Below, piece by piece: positions 1 through 9,544 of a DNA stretch of 64,000 bases; position 1 is the first letter of the stretch, and each line of letters begins with the position of its first letter. Position numbers and translations under genes: made by a program. Source of the stretch: Methanospirillum lacunae (GTDB taxonomy: Archaea; Halobacteriota; Methanomicrobia; Methanomicrobiales; Methanospirillaceae); the NCBI RefSeq assembly GCF_003173355.1, contig NZ_QGMY01000007.1:248001-312000 (forward strand), read 5' to 3'. Below the pieces are notes generated by a model that was given only the letters and a program-made list of their open reading frames with translations, searched no databases and was not told the origin of the DNA.

Positions 1-650
1 CCTATTGAAGGAAGTTGATCAGGATTGTTCTGAAGTGGTGAAACCAGGGAAGGATCTTTGGGAACCAGGGGAGCGTTCTCATCATACGAGATCATGAGGT
101 CAGCTGAGTCACGTAGATAATCCATCTCAATAACCTCAACCTTCGTCACCGGAAGGCCAGTTCGATCCCTGATATCGGCGATCAATTCATCCCGCATATC
201 TGCCCGTACGAGTTCGATCCTTTCGTACCTGACCAGTTTACACTGTTCATACCTAAATCCCCATTTTTTCTCAAGGATCCAGAGAACCAGGATGATCATG
301 AGATTTGAAAGGACCATGTTGACATACTGACCACTCCCAAAAAGGATCGAGTTCAGGATCGGGAGAGCGATGATGACAAAGAGATAGGTCATCTCCCTGA
401 TCGGGACCGTATCGGTGCGGTACCGCAATACAGAGAAGAGTGCAAACAATCCAAACCCGGCACCTATTGAGAGCTCGACCGATGTGAAAAGACCCATTAT
501 CAGGTATACAACCACTGAGAAGGCCATGAATGTAAAGACATAGTCCTGTGCCCGCCGATGAGGATAGTAAATTCCTCTGACAATGATCAGGGAGAAGATG
601 AGATTTATTACCATCCCGGCGACAAATAAAACAGAATCTGAAATTACCAT
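1..650 (-). CDS. DUF4956 family membrane protein, 3' end beyond the window
   Basis: I read this frame directly from the reverse strand. It starts with ATG at 650 and runs off the left edge, giving at least 216 residues. The first ~125 residues hold about four hydrophobic segments and a basic loop with RYRTDTVPIREM; a soluble domain follows (LVRADMRDELIADI), as in the DUF4956 family. The start lies inside the last codons of the upstream VTC gene (ATGGTAA, 7-nt overlap), so translation is probably coupled. DUF4956 genes are commonly found beside VTC polyphosphate polymerase and CotH genes; their biochemical role is not established. Family assignment is by pattern and neighbourhood. Confidence 0.85.
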   Translation of the reverse strand, partial: MVISDSVLFVAGMVINLIFSLIIVRGIYYPHRRAQDYVFTFMAFSVVVYLIMGLFTSVELSIGAGFGLFALFSVLRYRTDTVPIREMTYLFVIIALPILNSILFGSGQYVNMVLSNLMIILVLWILEKKWGFRYEQCKLVRYERIELVRADMRDELIADIRDRTGLPVTKVEVIEMDYLRDSADLMISYDENAPLVPKDPSLVSPLQNNPDQLPSI

Positions 651-1447
651 CGTATCGGTCCTCCGTGCATCATCTTCTGGAGTAAGCGGAGTGTCATGTT
701 GAAGTTGTTATGTTTGATCAGGTTACCGTACAATAATGAGATCCCGATACAGTACTTAGAGAATCCTTTTGGTTTTACCCGCATCCGGGTCAGATAGTCA
801 AAAGCTGGTGAGTCAGAGTGTTCACTACTCCGCTTCAATTCAGCAATCACAATTTCAGGAAGGGCTAGATCTGTCGATGCACAATGATAAGAGAGATCAA
901 CATCCAGAGTGATACGTTCAGGACCGGTTGTTGATACAAGTGTGATACGTTTGTATTCATTGACTAAAACCGGCATGAACTGGGAGTAATCATATGGAAG
1001 ACATGAACTAAAAAATTCACGGAGATCTGCCCCCAGGGTTGTAATGAGCCCATCAGTTTGCAGCCTGTGTTTTACTGTCCTTCCGGTGTTCTTCTTCTCT
1101 TTGACTTCAATGAAACTCAGATCAGACCCAACATACGACCTGGTCCTTACTTTGTAGCGTGGTTTGTTTCCGTTATGATGGGTCAGGTAAAGGCTCAAAT
1201 GAGGTGAGTCATAATATGTTGTCGAATAGGTCTGGACACGTTGCCCATTTACCTCAAATACCCGGTATGTATCAGGGAGATGTAAGATAAGATCCCGAGC
1301 CTGCTCTGCAGTAAGCAGGTATTTAGACTCTTTACGGTCCTGCAAACTGGCATGCTCCATCTCTTCAAGTCCAATGGACTGGAACCGATCAAGAACAGTA
1401 TCAGGTGATTGTTCTTTTTCGGATACATGTTGCACGGATTCCATCAT
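644..1447 (-). CDS. VTC domain polyphosphate polymerase-like protein
   Basis: 267 residues. The pattern is that of the VTC tunnel fold: RKESKYLL near residue 40, alternating basic strands (KPRYKVRTRSY near 95-105), EVKEKKN near 115, and acidic strand ends such as LDVDLSY and IAELKRS. In eukaryotes and bacteria this fold makes polyphosphate from nucleoside triphosphates. There is no SPX domain, as usual in prokaryotic members. The start overlaps the upstream CotH stop by ATGA, and the end overlaps the DUF4956 start, so the three genes form one tightly coupled operon. Family is confident; actual polymerase activity in this archaeon is inferred. Confidence 0.88.
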   Translation of the reverse strand: MMESVQHVSEKEQSPDTVLDRFQSIGLEEMEHASLQDRKESKYLLTAEQARDLILHLPDTYRVFEVNGQRVQTYSTTYYDSPHLSLYLTHHNGNKPRYKVRTRSYVGSDLSFIEVKEKKNTGRTVKHRLQTDGLITTLGADLREFFSSCLPYDYSQFMPVLVNEYKRITLVSTTGPERITLDVDLSYHCASTDLALPEIVIAELKRSSEHSDSPAFDYLTRMRVKPKGFSKYCIGISLLYGNLIKHNNFNMTLRLLQKMMHGGPIRW

Positions 1448-3138
1448 GCAACCCCCTGATCTTTAAGGAACTTCTGTGCAGCCTCGTACTGTGATGAGGT
1501 GTGGGAGATCAGTGAGTCAAGGGATTTCGTGAAATCCTCTGAACTCTTTAGGTGTGTATATCCTTCCTGCTCTCCATTCTCCCCCACCACATACGGGCTG
1601 ATGAGTTCGTGATTTCTGGTATAGATGGCATTCATCCGATCCGGGTTGAACACTTCAGTGATGACTGCATCAACTGCACTCACATATTTCTGGTGATATA
1701 CCGGATCATCCATCAGATACCTGATAAGAGGCCAGTCACTCGTGACATTTCCAAGACTGATCTCCTGCGTTGCGCCACCAGGTCCCATATGGGTCATGTT
1801 CATCCCATCCCCCATACCCCCAGGACCTCTCATTGGGAATGCTTTGGGTGTCAGGTTCACATTGGTGCCCACATCCTGATTGCCAACATTGTCCATACCA
1901 GATGAGAACGGGAAGTTGTTTCCGGCAGAGAAGTTACCAAAATCAGGGTGATCTCCACCCATACCTTCAGAGCCATTCTGCAGTGCAAAGTTGTTGTCCC
2001 AGGGAATCCAGGTTACCTGGCCGGTTGAAGGATTGGTATACAGATAGAAATTATGGGCCATCGAGCCGTATGTATCCCAATTCTGGATGACAGTGTTTGT
2101 TGCAAGCCAGGTGATGAACTCGTTTACATCAAAGATGGATTCAAGATCAGATCTCCATGCTGAAGGATCTGATATTCTCTTTTCAGAGTTCAATGCAGTG
2201 TAGAACTGTTCAAGATCACTGTAATCATTCTGCTTCTTATTTGTCTCCTTATCAAAGAAACTGGAGTTGAATGTGCCGTTTTGGAAGGTTGCATCATGTT
2301 CACCTTCGGCTTTGTACAAATTACCAGAATCATCGTCGAACTGGGATGAGATCATGGTATCTCCCACGTCTTCGATCATCGTGTAAAGACCGAAATACTC
2401 CGGACCATTCCCTTTATCGATGTATAATTGATAGAAAGAGGCTCTGGGAGCACGGACCCCAGCATCGCGGAAGATCTCTGTGACAATCTTGTCCCTCATC
2501 AGGGAATTGTCCCCATACCCACTCTGGAGATTGAGTCTATCAAATCCATAGAGAGTCTGTCCTTTAATTTCAGGATGATCATCCTTGAATTGATCACAGT
2601 CTAATTTCAGAGATATTTTGTATGTGCCTTCGCGCCAGGATCCTGATAGAGAGCTGAATCCTTTAAACCTGACCCCTACATTATCAAGGGTTTTTCCATT
2701 CAACGTGACTTGGGCAGGAACATACACGGGATTCACGTCAGGCATCCCATGCCCACCAGGCATACCCATCTCTCCAGAATTTTCACCTGGAGTGAAATTC
2801 TCATTTGGTAGAGGCATTTGAGTGTTATTTCCAAATTCACCGTAGAGTTCGGTCATGTTATTCAGCATCTTCTGCCAGTCATCAGGTTTTATGACTAGAT
2901 CAATCCGATTTACAGAGTTATTTGGAAATACCAGATCATAGTCGGGTTCATCTGAATCATCAGCCCCTGTATCCAGATTATCCTGTTTTGAATCGGTTGT
3001 GGCAAGGGTAGATACCATGCCTGGAGATGAGGTATTGGAGATCACAGCTGCCTGAACCAGCCCTGCACTGAGCAGGATAATGAGAACTGGCAGAATTCGA
3101 GTATATATCATTTCATTCATTCCGATGTTGGTTTTCAT
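1444..3138 (-). CDS. Secreted CotH kinase family protein (copy 1)
   Basis: 564 residues with an N-terminal secretion signal (ILPVLIILLSAGLVQA). The protein-kinase-like CotH domain is visible: RFKGFSSLSGSWREG near 155, YTMIEDVGDTMI near 253, and the metal-binding signature WIPWDNN near 375. CotH proteins are atypical secreted kinases that phosphorylate surface proteins on serine. A Gly/Met/Asn-rich, probably disordered insert lies between about 395 and 455. The gene heads the CotH-VTC-DUF4956 operon, with ATGA overlap at its end. It is a close paralogue of the 547-residue CotH protein just upstream, which points to tandem duplication. A TATA-like stretch (CTATATAG) lies about 90 nt before the start. 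Confidence 0.9.
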   Translation of the reverse strand: MKTNIGMNEMIYTRILPVLIILLSAGLVQAAVISNTSSPGMVSTLATTDSKQDNLDTGADDSDEPDYDLVFPNNSVNRIDLVIKPDDWQKMLNNMTELYGEFGNNTQMPLPNENFTPGENSGEMGMPGGHGMPDVNPVYVPAQVTLNGKTLDNVGVRFKGFSSLSGSWREGTYKISLKLDCDQFKDDHPEIKGQTLYGFDRLNLQSGYGDNSLMRDKIVTEIFRDAGVRAPRASFYQLYIDKGNGPEYFGLYTMIEDVGDTMISSQFDDDSGNLYKAEGEHDATFQNGTFNSSFFDKETNKKQNDYSDLEQFYTALNSEKRISDPSAWRSDLESIFDVNEFITWLATNTVIQNWDTYGSMAHNFYLYTNPSTGQVTWIPWDNNFALQNGSEGMGGDHPDFGNFSAGNNFPFSSGMDNVGNQDVGTNVNLTPKAFPMRGPGGMGDGMNMTHMGPGGATQEISLGNVTSDWPLIRYLMDDPVYHQKYVSAVDAVITEVFNPDRMNAIYTRNHELISPYVVGENGEQEGYTHLKSSEDFTKSLDSLISHTSSQYEAAQKFLKDQGVA

Positions 3139-3282
3139 GACGGTCCGGGGATTCTCTCTCCGGACAGGGTTGTTATCATCTCAGAATCACTTCCCAGAGG
3201 TCATATTCTGCCATGTGCGAAAGAGCAGACTATATAGTAGTACATAACTTACCGACCTATTGAGAATATGATTAATCTGATA

Positions 3283-3340
3283 CAACCAATGGTTGCTATG
3301 CTAGGTAGTAAAGAATTTCACAACAACAGGGTTGGATATT
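3283..3340. promoter_or_regulatory. Candidate TrmB operator sites upstream of cotH copy 1
   Basis: The 325-nt gap between the two CotH genes has no gene. It contains CAACCAATGGTTG (3283-3295), a perfect inverted repeat with a one-base centre, and CAACAGGGTTGGATATT (3324-3340). The second closely matches the site just before trmB at 5223-5242. Shared dyads at the regulator and at a CotH gene suggest a common operator. This is an inference from sequence pattern only. Confidence 0.45.
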
Positions 3341-3463
3341 GAATCTTTCAGTTCGAAGAGACCATAGCAAAGGTCTAACATCAACTGATGGAAAATCACA
3401 TTATGAATCAAGGAAAAATAGAACCTTTTTTGAGAAAAAACAGGATAATTGAAAGATATTGGA

Positions 3464-5107
3464 TCAGGAAGCCCCGGCTAAGTTGCCTTTCATCTCTGCC
3501 AGGTACGCCATTGTATCGGTGTACCTGGAATCTGCATGAGAGAGCAAAGCTTCAAGTGATGAATTAAATTCTTCAGGACTTTTGAGCAGAGTATAACCCT
3601 TCTGTTCTCCATTTTCCCCGATAACATATGGTGCAATGAGATCATGATTTTTAGTATAGAGCGGTTTCAGATTATCTGGATAAAATGCTCCAGATATTAC
3701 CTTCTCAACCGCTTGAACATACTTCTCATGGTACACCGGATCGTCCATAAGATATCTTATGAGCGGCCACTGGTCATCAACTTCATCAAGGCTGAGGCTT
3801 AACTGACCACCCAACGGATGATCACCTCCCATTCCTCCACCAATGCCTTGACCCCCGGGTGGTCCATTCATCGGGGAATCATTTCCAGGTTCAGGTGGCA
3901 TCCTGGCAAACCCAGGTCCCGCAGCTGGTGACAGGTTTTCTGATCCTATTCCAGCACCTGGTCCAAAGTTGCCACCCATCCCTGCAGACCGATTCTGCAA
4001 TGCCTCATTATTGTCCCAGGGGATCCAGACAAACCGACCATCTTCCGGATTATGGTATAAGAAGAAATTATGAGACGCCATACCATAGGTGTCCCAGTTC
4101 TGAATGATGGTGTTTGCTGCAAGCCAGGTGATGAACTCATCCACATTGAGAATTGATTCAAGACCTGAACGCCATGCAGCAGGATCTGTTGTTCGGAGAT
4201 CTGAGTTCAGGGCTTCGTAAATCTGTTCAAGATCAGCGGACCCTTTCTTCTTGTTGGTCTCCTTACTAAACCCGCTAATATTAAAGGATGAGTTTGCAAA
4301 GGACGATGTACGAATGTTTTCTGCCTTGTACAGATTGCCAGACCCATTCGTGAACTGTGAAGTAATCATTGTATCCGCAACATCTTCGATCATTGTGTAC
4401 AATCCAAAGTATACAGGTCCGCTTCCGGTGTCCACATATACCTGGTAAAAGGCAGTTTCCGGGGCAGGAACACCGGCATTCCGGAAGATATCAGGGACAA
4501 CCTTATCACGAATCAGGGAACTGTCACCAAACCCGCTCTTCAGGCTGAGTTCGTCAAATCCAAAGAGTTTCTGATTTTTCAATTCTGGGTTTTCATCCTC
4601 GTACTCATCACAGTTTAGTTTCATGGAGATCTTGTAAGATCCTTCTCTCCATGAACCAGAGAGCGAACTCTGTCCTTTAAACCTTATCCCAATTTTATCA
4701 AGAGTAACATTCTGGACAGTCACTTTTGCGGGAACAACAACAGGATTGTCAGAATCATCCTGATTCATCTCCAGGCCTTGATGCATCTCTCCTTTTCCGG
4801 GACCATCCTCATCAGGATTTCCAGGACCCGGCCCACCCATCGGCATCTGTGAACTATTCCCAAATTCACCATATCTGTGAGTCATATCATCAAGCATCTT
4901 CTGCCAATCTTCAGGAGTAATGATGATGTCAATACGTTGTACAGAGTTCTGCGGGAACATAACCTGATAATCAGGTAATGAAGAAAAAGTCAGATTTTTA
5001 CTATCCGTGTTACCCATCTTTAAAGAGGAATCGGCTGCGAGAACCAGACCCATGCTGGCAATCACTATAGTTACAAGAATTAATCCTGCATACAATTTTG
5101 GTTTCAT
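3464..5107 (-). CDS. Secreted CotH kinase family protein (copy 2)
   Basis: 547 residues, signal peptide at the N-terminus (LYAGLILVTIVIASMGLVLA), then the same CotH kinase fold as its neighbour: RFKGQSSLSGSWREG near 153, YTMIEDVADTMI near 243 and WIPWDNN near 365. The Gly/Pro-rich insert follows the WDNN motif, as in copy 1. The two genes are clearly paralogous through their whole length. Unlike copy 1 it has no coupled VTC partner. It is divergent from trmB, with 155 nt between the starts, so the regulator probably acts on it. Confidence 0.9.
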   Translation of the reverse strand: MKPKLYAGLILVTIVIASMGLVLAADSSLKMGNTDSKNLTFSSLPDYQVMFPQNSVQRIDIIITPEDWQKMLDDMTHRYGEFGNSSQMPMGGPGPGNPDEDGPGKGEMHQGLEMNQDDSDNPVVVPAKVTVQNVTLDKIGIRFKGQSSLSGSWREGSYKISMKLNCDEYEDENPELKNQKLFGFDELSLKSGFGDSSLIRDKVVPDIFRNAGVPAPETAFYQVYVDTGSGPVYFGLYTMIEDVADTMITSQFTNGSGNLYKAENIRTSSFANSSFNISGFSKETNKKKGSADLEQIYEALNSDLRTTDPAAWRSGLESILNVDEFITWLAANTIIQNWDTYGMASHNFFLYHNPEDGRFVWIPWDNNEALQNRSAGMGGNFGPGAGIGSENLSPAAGPGFARMPPEPGNDSPMNGPPGGQGIGGGMGGDHPLGGQLSLSLDEVDDQWPLIRYLMDDPVYHEKYVQAVEKVISGAFYPDNLKPLYTKNHDLIAPYVIGENGEQKGYTLLKSPEEFNSSLEALLSHADSRYTDTMAYLAEMKGNLAGAS

Positions 5108-5222
5108 GATGTCAGTACCTTATCTAAACTATAGAGTCAATCATACGGCAATTGAGATAATCAGAACCGCAGAGAAATCTACTATCGTCAGTGTTGTCCG
5201 GAAATACTAGTAAAAAATTTTA

Positions 5223-5242
5223 CAACCAATGAGTTGGATATT
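5223..5242. promoter_or_regulatory. Candidate TrmB operator in the trmB-cotH2 divergent promoter
   Basis: CAACCAATGAGTTGGATATT lies 20 nt before the TrmB start. It shares CAAC...GTTGGATATT with 3324-3340 and CAACCAATG with 3283-3295. The position would block trmB transcription (autoregulation) and could affect the divergent CotH gene. No footprint or expression data support it here. Confidence 0.45.
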
Positions 5243-5262
5243 AACAGGTATCTGATTAGTAT

Positions 5263-6096
5263 ATGACAGACAAGTTCCACCAACCTCTTATCTCTGCTCT
5301 CAATACGCTCGGTCTTACAACATACGAGGCTAAAGTATATGCAGCACTTGTCCTGTATGATCAGGCAGGAGCCAGGGATCTCATCGAATTCCTGCACATT
5401 TCAAAACCAAGTATCTACGAAAGCCTTCAAAAATTACAAGATATGGGCCTTGTTTTTAAAAAATATACTAAACCTGCCGTATATGCGCCAGTACACCCTG
5501 AAACCGCCCTCCGTATTCTTCTTGAAACTCATACCCAGGCTGCTTCAATTGCAGCAGAAGAGTTAGACCGACTCAAAAGAGAGAAGATAACAGAAGAACT
5601 GGATGAGGCTGTCTGGTCGGTATATGGGAATACCGTAGTAGAACATAAAATCCTGGATCTTATCACCGGGGCTGACCATAAGATTGACTGTGTTATGGGA
5701 GAACGTTATCTCCCCATATTCTTTAAAACAAAAATCAGATGCCCGGCCATTTCTCTGACTATCATATCTGACAATCTAATACAGGAACAGGAGTTAATAG
5801 AGAGATTCAAGAGCAAAGATGTAACCATTAGACTTTTTACACCTCCCGGTCCTGATTGCCTGCCCCACCCACCGGACTCTAATCCTGATATAGATCAGTA
5901 CATTGAGATCAGAAATATTCTAGACCTCGTGATTGATGATCGAGAGGCTTTTTCCATACCACCCATAAGGGCGAAAAAGGTATCAGGACTCCATTCTTCA
6001 AACAAGGTGATCATCCTGATGACCAGGGACAGAATATCAAATTTTTCTCGACACCTTGAGGGTTGCCAGGCACCTTCTCACAAAAAAGATGGTTAA
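5263..6096 (+). CDS. TrmB family transcriptional regulator
   Basis: 277 residues. The N-terminal ~75 residues are a TrmB-type winged helix: LGLTTYEAKVYAALV, then ISKPSIYESLQKLQDMGLV. A coiled helix follows (AASIAAEELDRLKREKI near 95-115), then a sensor domain related to the TrmB/PLD-like ligand region. TrmB proteins are usually sugar-responsive in archaea; the ligand here cannot be read from the sequence. The gene is divergent from cotH copy 2 and carries a dyad 20 nt before its ATG. No convincing Shine-Dalgarno is seen, so a short-leader transcript is possible. Confidence 0.88.
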   Translation: MTDKFHQPLISALNTLGLTTYEAKVYAALVLYDQAGARDLIEFLHISKPSIYESLQKLQDMGLVFKKYTKPAVYAPVHPETALRILLETHTQAASIAAEELDRLKREKITEELDEAVWSVYGNTVVEHKILDLITGADHKIDCVMGERYLPIFFKTKIRCPAISLTIISDNLIQEQELIERFKSKDVTIRLFTPPGPDCLPHPPDSNPDIDQYIEIRNILDLVIDDREAFSIPPIRAKKVSGLHSSNKVIILMTRDRISNFSRHLEGCQAPSHKKDG

Positions 6097-6207
6097 TGGT
6101 ATAATCTTGAGAGGTGTCCTATTCATTGAAAATAAATCATTTGCACGCATTGGAACAAATATCGTTTCATGTGGTTGCTCTAAAACAATATGATATGCAC
6201 TGTAATC

Positions 6208-6669
6208 CTATGATGGATATACCTCTCCTCCCGACTGGTTTATCCAGTCTCCAAAGAAAGTGGCAGGAATATACATTGGCTGGTGTCGTATCCTTATCCT
6301 AAATTTCTTCTTTCTGACAATCGACGTGTGCCGCCCATGCTCTTTCTGGTGGCATGAATGACAGAGAACTCTAAGGTTGTGGAGTGTTGAATCACCACCT
6401 TCAGAAAGAGGAACTATGTGATGGACCGAGAGCTCTGCAGTATTACCACAGATCTGGCACTGGTGTCCATCCCGCTCAAGGGCCTGACGCCGGATAAGAT
6501 TCCAGAATGGCGGCCTGCTTCCCCTGACAGATGCAGGTTCAGTTTCCAGCCAGGTGAGAAACCGCCTTTCACAGATATCAGAACAGTACGTCTTCCGTGA
6601 TCCGGTCAAATTTCCACACCAAAGGCAGGGATGCCCGGCAGGACCAGAAATGGTGTCTGAATCCACCAT
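6208..6669 (-). CDS. HNH endonuclease family protein
   Basis: 153 residues. The HNH core is clear at about 75-115: RDGHQCQICG, then LSVHHIVPLSEGG, then LRVLCHSCHQKEH, with paired Cys ligands around the ββα-metal fold. A separate N-terminal zinc-binding part (CLWCGN...YCSDICE, residues 16-35) precedes it. This is the small stand-alone HNH type often seen in genomes of mixed origin; the target is unknown. It converges with trmB and has no operon partner. Confidence 0.85.
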   Translation of the reverse strand: MVDSDTISGPAGHPCLWCGNLTGSRKTYCSDICERRFLTWLETEPASVRGSRPPFWNLIRRQALERDGHQCQICGNTAELSVHHIVPLSEGGDSTLHNLRVLCHSCHQKEHGRHTSIVRKKKFRIRIRHQPMYIPATFFGDWINQSGGEVYPS

Positions 6670-6885
6670 AATTGATCATCGCCTTCAAAAATATATAGAT
6701 TTTTCCTAAAGACAATATCTTAAGACCATTTTAACCAATAAAAAGAAGTAATACTAACAAAACCCACATATGAGAGGAAATTTTGAACAATATGTCCAGA
6801 TGAGGCATAACAAAAATATAGAGAAACTGATACTACCATAAACTCGGTAAGAAACAACCTTGTAGATATCAACAGGAGTATCCCC

Positions 6886-7815
6886 ATGGACAGCAGTTCC
6901 ACCCCGATTCCCCCAAACATTTCAGAACTGATGGGATTAGACAAATACGATATTCATACCAATACCCAGTCAGAGTTCTCAGAGGAAGAGATCAGACAGC
7001 GATCACTCTCTCTTATTGCCAACCTTGTGAGAAGCAGGCTTAAAACCAATAAAGCCTGGGATCTTCTCTCCCATGATTCCGACCTTGTAATACATTGGGA
7101 GTGTGCAAACTATATAACAGTCGAGAAACTTGGGATGAATGACCACGGAAGAGTTCATGCCATTGTTGCAACTGCATCTGCTCTTCAGATACTCGAATAT
7201 CTCATCGCCGGAGGCATTGTTCCCGATATCATCAACTCAGGGATGGGTGATCTTGATGATGCCTTTTTGATAGTATTAACAGCTGCGTTATGTCACGATA
7301 TAGGGAATGAGGTCCACAGAACAGATCATATTTCACACAGCCTTCTCCTTGCAAGTCCCATCCTCGATCGAATTCTCCCGCAGATCTATGAAGATCAGGA
7401 GAAGATGGCAAGAATCAGGGCATTCATTCTGGGATCGATCTACACCCATCATGGAGAGCCAAAACCCCTCACCATTGAAGCCGGAGCAGTCTGTATAGGG
7501 GATGCAACTGACATGACCACAGGGAGAGCGAGAACTGCCTACGATCAGGGGAGGGTTTCTATTCACACAATATCTGCACTATCTATCGACACAGTGCAGA
7601 TAGAACGAGGACAGGAAATTCCAATAGTAATCGCTATCCGGATGTCAAACTCTGCGGGCCTCTATCAGGTACAGGAAATTTTGGGACCAAAGATCGCAGC
7701 CGGCCCACTCACCCCATACATAGAAGTAAGAATTGAGTGCAGCGGTGAAACCGATGGATCGGAGAAGCAGATTTTGAGTGGAATGAAATTCATCCAGGGC
7801 ACACTAATCAGGTAA
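6886..7815 (+). CDS. HD domain phosphohydrolase
   Basis: 309 residues. The HD metal site is seen as the early His (HGRVHAI near 88), LCHDIGNEVHRTDHISHS near 135-152 and a later YTHHGEP near 187. These are the histidine and aspartate ligands of HD-family metal-dependent phosphohydrolases, which act on nucleotides or related phosphates. The start is set by AGGAG seven bases before ATG 6886. The C-terminal 80 residues look like a separate small domain. No gene is coupled to it. The exact substrate cannot be given. Confidence 0.82.
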   Translation: MDSSSTPIPPNISELMGLDKYDIHTNTQSEFSEEEIRQRSLSLIANLVRSRLKTNKAWDLLSHDSDLVIHWECANYITVEKLGMNDHGRVHAIVATASALQILEYLIAGGIVPDIINSGMGDLDDAFLIVLTAALCHDIGNEVHRTDHISHSLLLASPILDRILPQIYEDQEKMARIRAFILGSIYTHHGEPKPLTIEAGAVCIGDATDMTTGRARTAYDQGRVSIHTISALSIDTVQIERGQEIPIVIAIRMSNSAGLYQVQEILGPKIAAGPLTPYIEVRIECSGETDGSEKQILSGMKFIQGTLIR

Positions 7816-7950
7816 ACGATGCTAAAAACCTGAACCTTTCCCTGAAGACCTGAAACTCTTTTTATAATCAGGAAACATCCGTCATTTCAATAAAACCGAA
7901 GTCAGTGCTGTTAAACAATTAAAAAAAAGTGGAAAGTTTTAATTCAGAGA

Positions 7951-8814
7951 TTATACCCTGAATCCGGACTGGTAGGTGAAGGCCTTCTGTAAGGTCTTGA
8001 TGCCACCGGTCACTTCGGTAGTGTCTTTCCAGGTGTTGGTTGCTGAGGTCTTGTTCCAGGTTGCAGATGCGCCGCCATTTGCACCATTTAATGCATAGTT
8101 GCTGTCGCCGCCATCACGGGCTTCCATGATGCTGCCTGCAAAGACTGTCTTTACAGTACCTTCTGCAAAGCCGCTGCCTGAGTTTGCATCAGGAGTGACT
8201 GCAATCTGGTAGTTCAGAGCTGCCGGAACATCAGCGGTCTCGGCTACTCCACGAATCTGACCCTTGGTCGAGATCTGAGCGCTGTTTACATTGACAAGGC
8301 TGCTCTTGGCAGAGACAATGTTACAGAATGCCGGAAGGTTGCTATTGTCTGCCTGTGAGAAGACACAACGGATGTTACTGTCGCCGCTTCCATAGTTACC
8401 TGCAACTGAGAGAGTGTATTCCTCTTCCCCGACCAGGTGTGCCCCTTCTGTGCTGGCGTAGGTCAGAACCTTCTGCTGCTCAATGTTGTACAGACCGTTA
8501 GCCTGGTTCTTGGAGTTGAAATCAAAGTTCTTGTTCTCTGCGAGCTTTCCACCATTAGTGAGTATTGAGTCACGGAATGTGACATCAGCAATAGACTGAC
8601 CAGCCTTCAGAATTCCGGTTGGAATAGAGCTGGGGTTTGCAATTACCCAAGACATAGTGGTCTTGTCGTCGACTGCTCCAGTAACATCAATAACGGTATC
8701 AATAGAGAAGACCTGGTTTTCAGGGGTTGCATTGGGCAGACGGTCTGCTGATGCAAAACCGGTAAGTGCCACAAGGGCAACCACTGCTATAAGTGCTGCA
8801 ATAGAGAATCTCAT
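7951..8814 (-). CDS. Secreted or surface protein of unknown function
   Basis: I start it at ATG 8814 (MRFSIAALIAVVALVALTG), because GTAGGAGTAAGA lies just before it; the longer frame to 8853 adds 13 residues without such a site. The product has 287 residues: a signal peptide cut near SADR, then a β-rich body with many Ser, Thr, Asn and Gly (DGGDSNYALNGANGG) and no membrane anchor. I recognise no domain. A decayed second copy lies just upstream (9063-9460), so the family has been duplicated here. The product is probably extracellular. Confidence 0.75.
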   Translation of the reverse strand: MRFSIAALIAVVALVALTGFASADRLPNATPENQVFSIDTVIDVTGAVDDKTTMSWVIANPSSIPTGILKAGQSIADVTFRDSILTNGGKLAENKNFDFNSKNQANGLYNIEQQKVLTYASTEGAHLVGEEEYTLSVAGNYGSGDSNIRCVFSQADNSNLPAFCNIVSAKSSLVNVNSAQISTKGQIRGVAETADVPAALNYQIAVTPDANSGSGFAEGTVKTVFAGSIMEARDGGDSNYALNGANGGASATWNKTSATNTWKDTTEVTGGIKTLQKAFTYQSGFRV

Positions 8815-9062
8815 TCTTACTCCTACAATATTTGCCGATACTCTCAGCATCAACTAGTACTCATGGGTGGATACATGATAAATCGTTTCTTATAATGAAC
8901 AACCGATGTCATTGAAACAAGTTATATAGATAAACATTGCGAACCATCGAAGGATATTTCTTCGAAATGAATATGCAAATAGATCCTTGTCACCCGAAAA
9001 AATCCGCTAACATTTTCGTAAAATTGATAGATTAGGATTTACCTTTGAAGTCTTATATGTAT

Positions 9063-9460
9063 AATGTCACCCGGATAGTCTTTATTCCACCGGTTACTGT
9101 GGCCGTGCCTTGTTCTAGGTCTATATGTATCATTTTGTACAATTGCATTCCCAAGTTTGCATCTGATATGATTACAATCTGATAATTCAAGGCGCTGGAA
9201 CATTATCAATTCTTTTATACACTAAACCGTCCCCTGGAAGAAACATGAGCGCTTTTTAAACGAGGTTACTTTTAGAGAGATAATTTTGCAGAATACCAGG
9301 AATATTGATAATAATGGATGTAAAAAAACCAGTGATCTTTTCTGATGTGCTTATTCAGTTACCTGCGACGGGGAGTGAATATTCTTCCTTTCCAAATAGG
9401 TGAGTACCTCCGGTGGTCGCATAATAAGAACCAACAGGACTCAGCATTGCACAGCCCATT
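9063..9460 (-). pseudogene. Decayed copy of the secreted protein at 7951-8814
   Basis: The DNA aligns in order with the intact gene. ATAGTCTTTATTCCACCGGT matches the coding stretch near 7993-8014; TTTGCATCTGATATGATTAC matches that near 8186-8205; GTTACCTGCGACGGGGAGTG matches that near 8396-8415; CAGCATTGCACAGCC matches that near 8488-8510. Stops and deletions break all frames, and neither the signal peptide nor a start is left. It reads as a tandem duplicate that was lost. Confidence 0.72.
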
Positions 9461-9544
9461 CTCCAGATCAAGAAAAAGGGAAATTGAAATTCTCTCATTT
9501 CATCAATACTACCAGGTATCCTGGAAAAAAGGGAGTTTAAGAAA

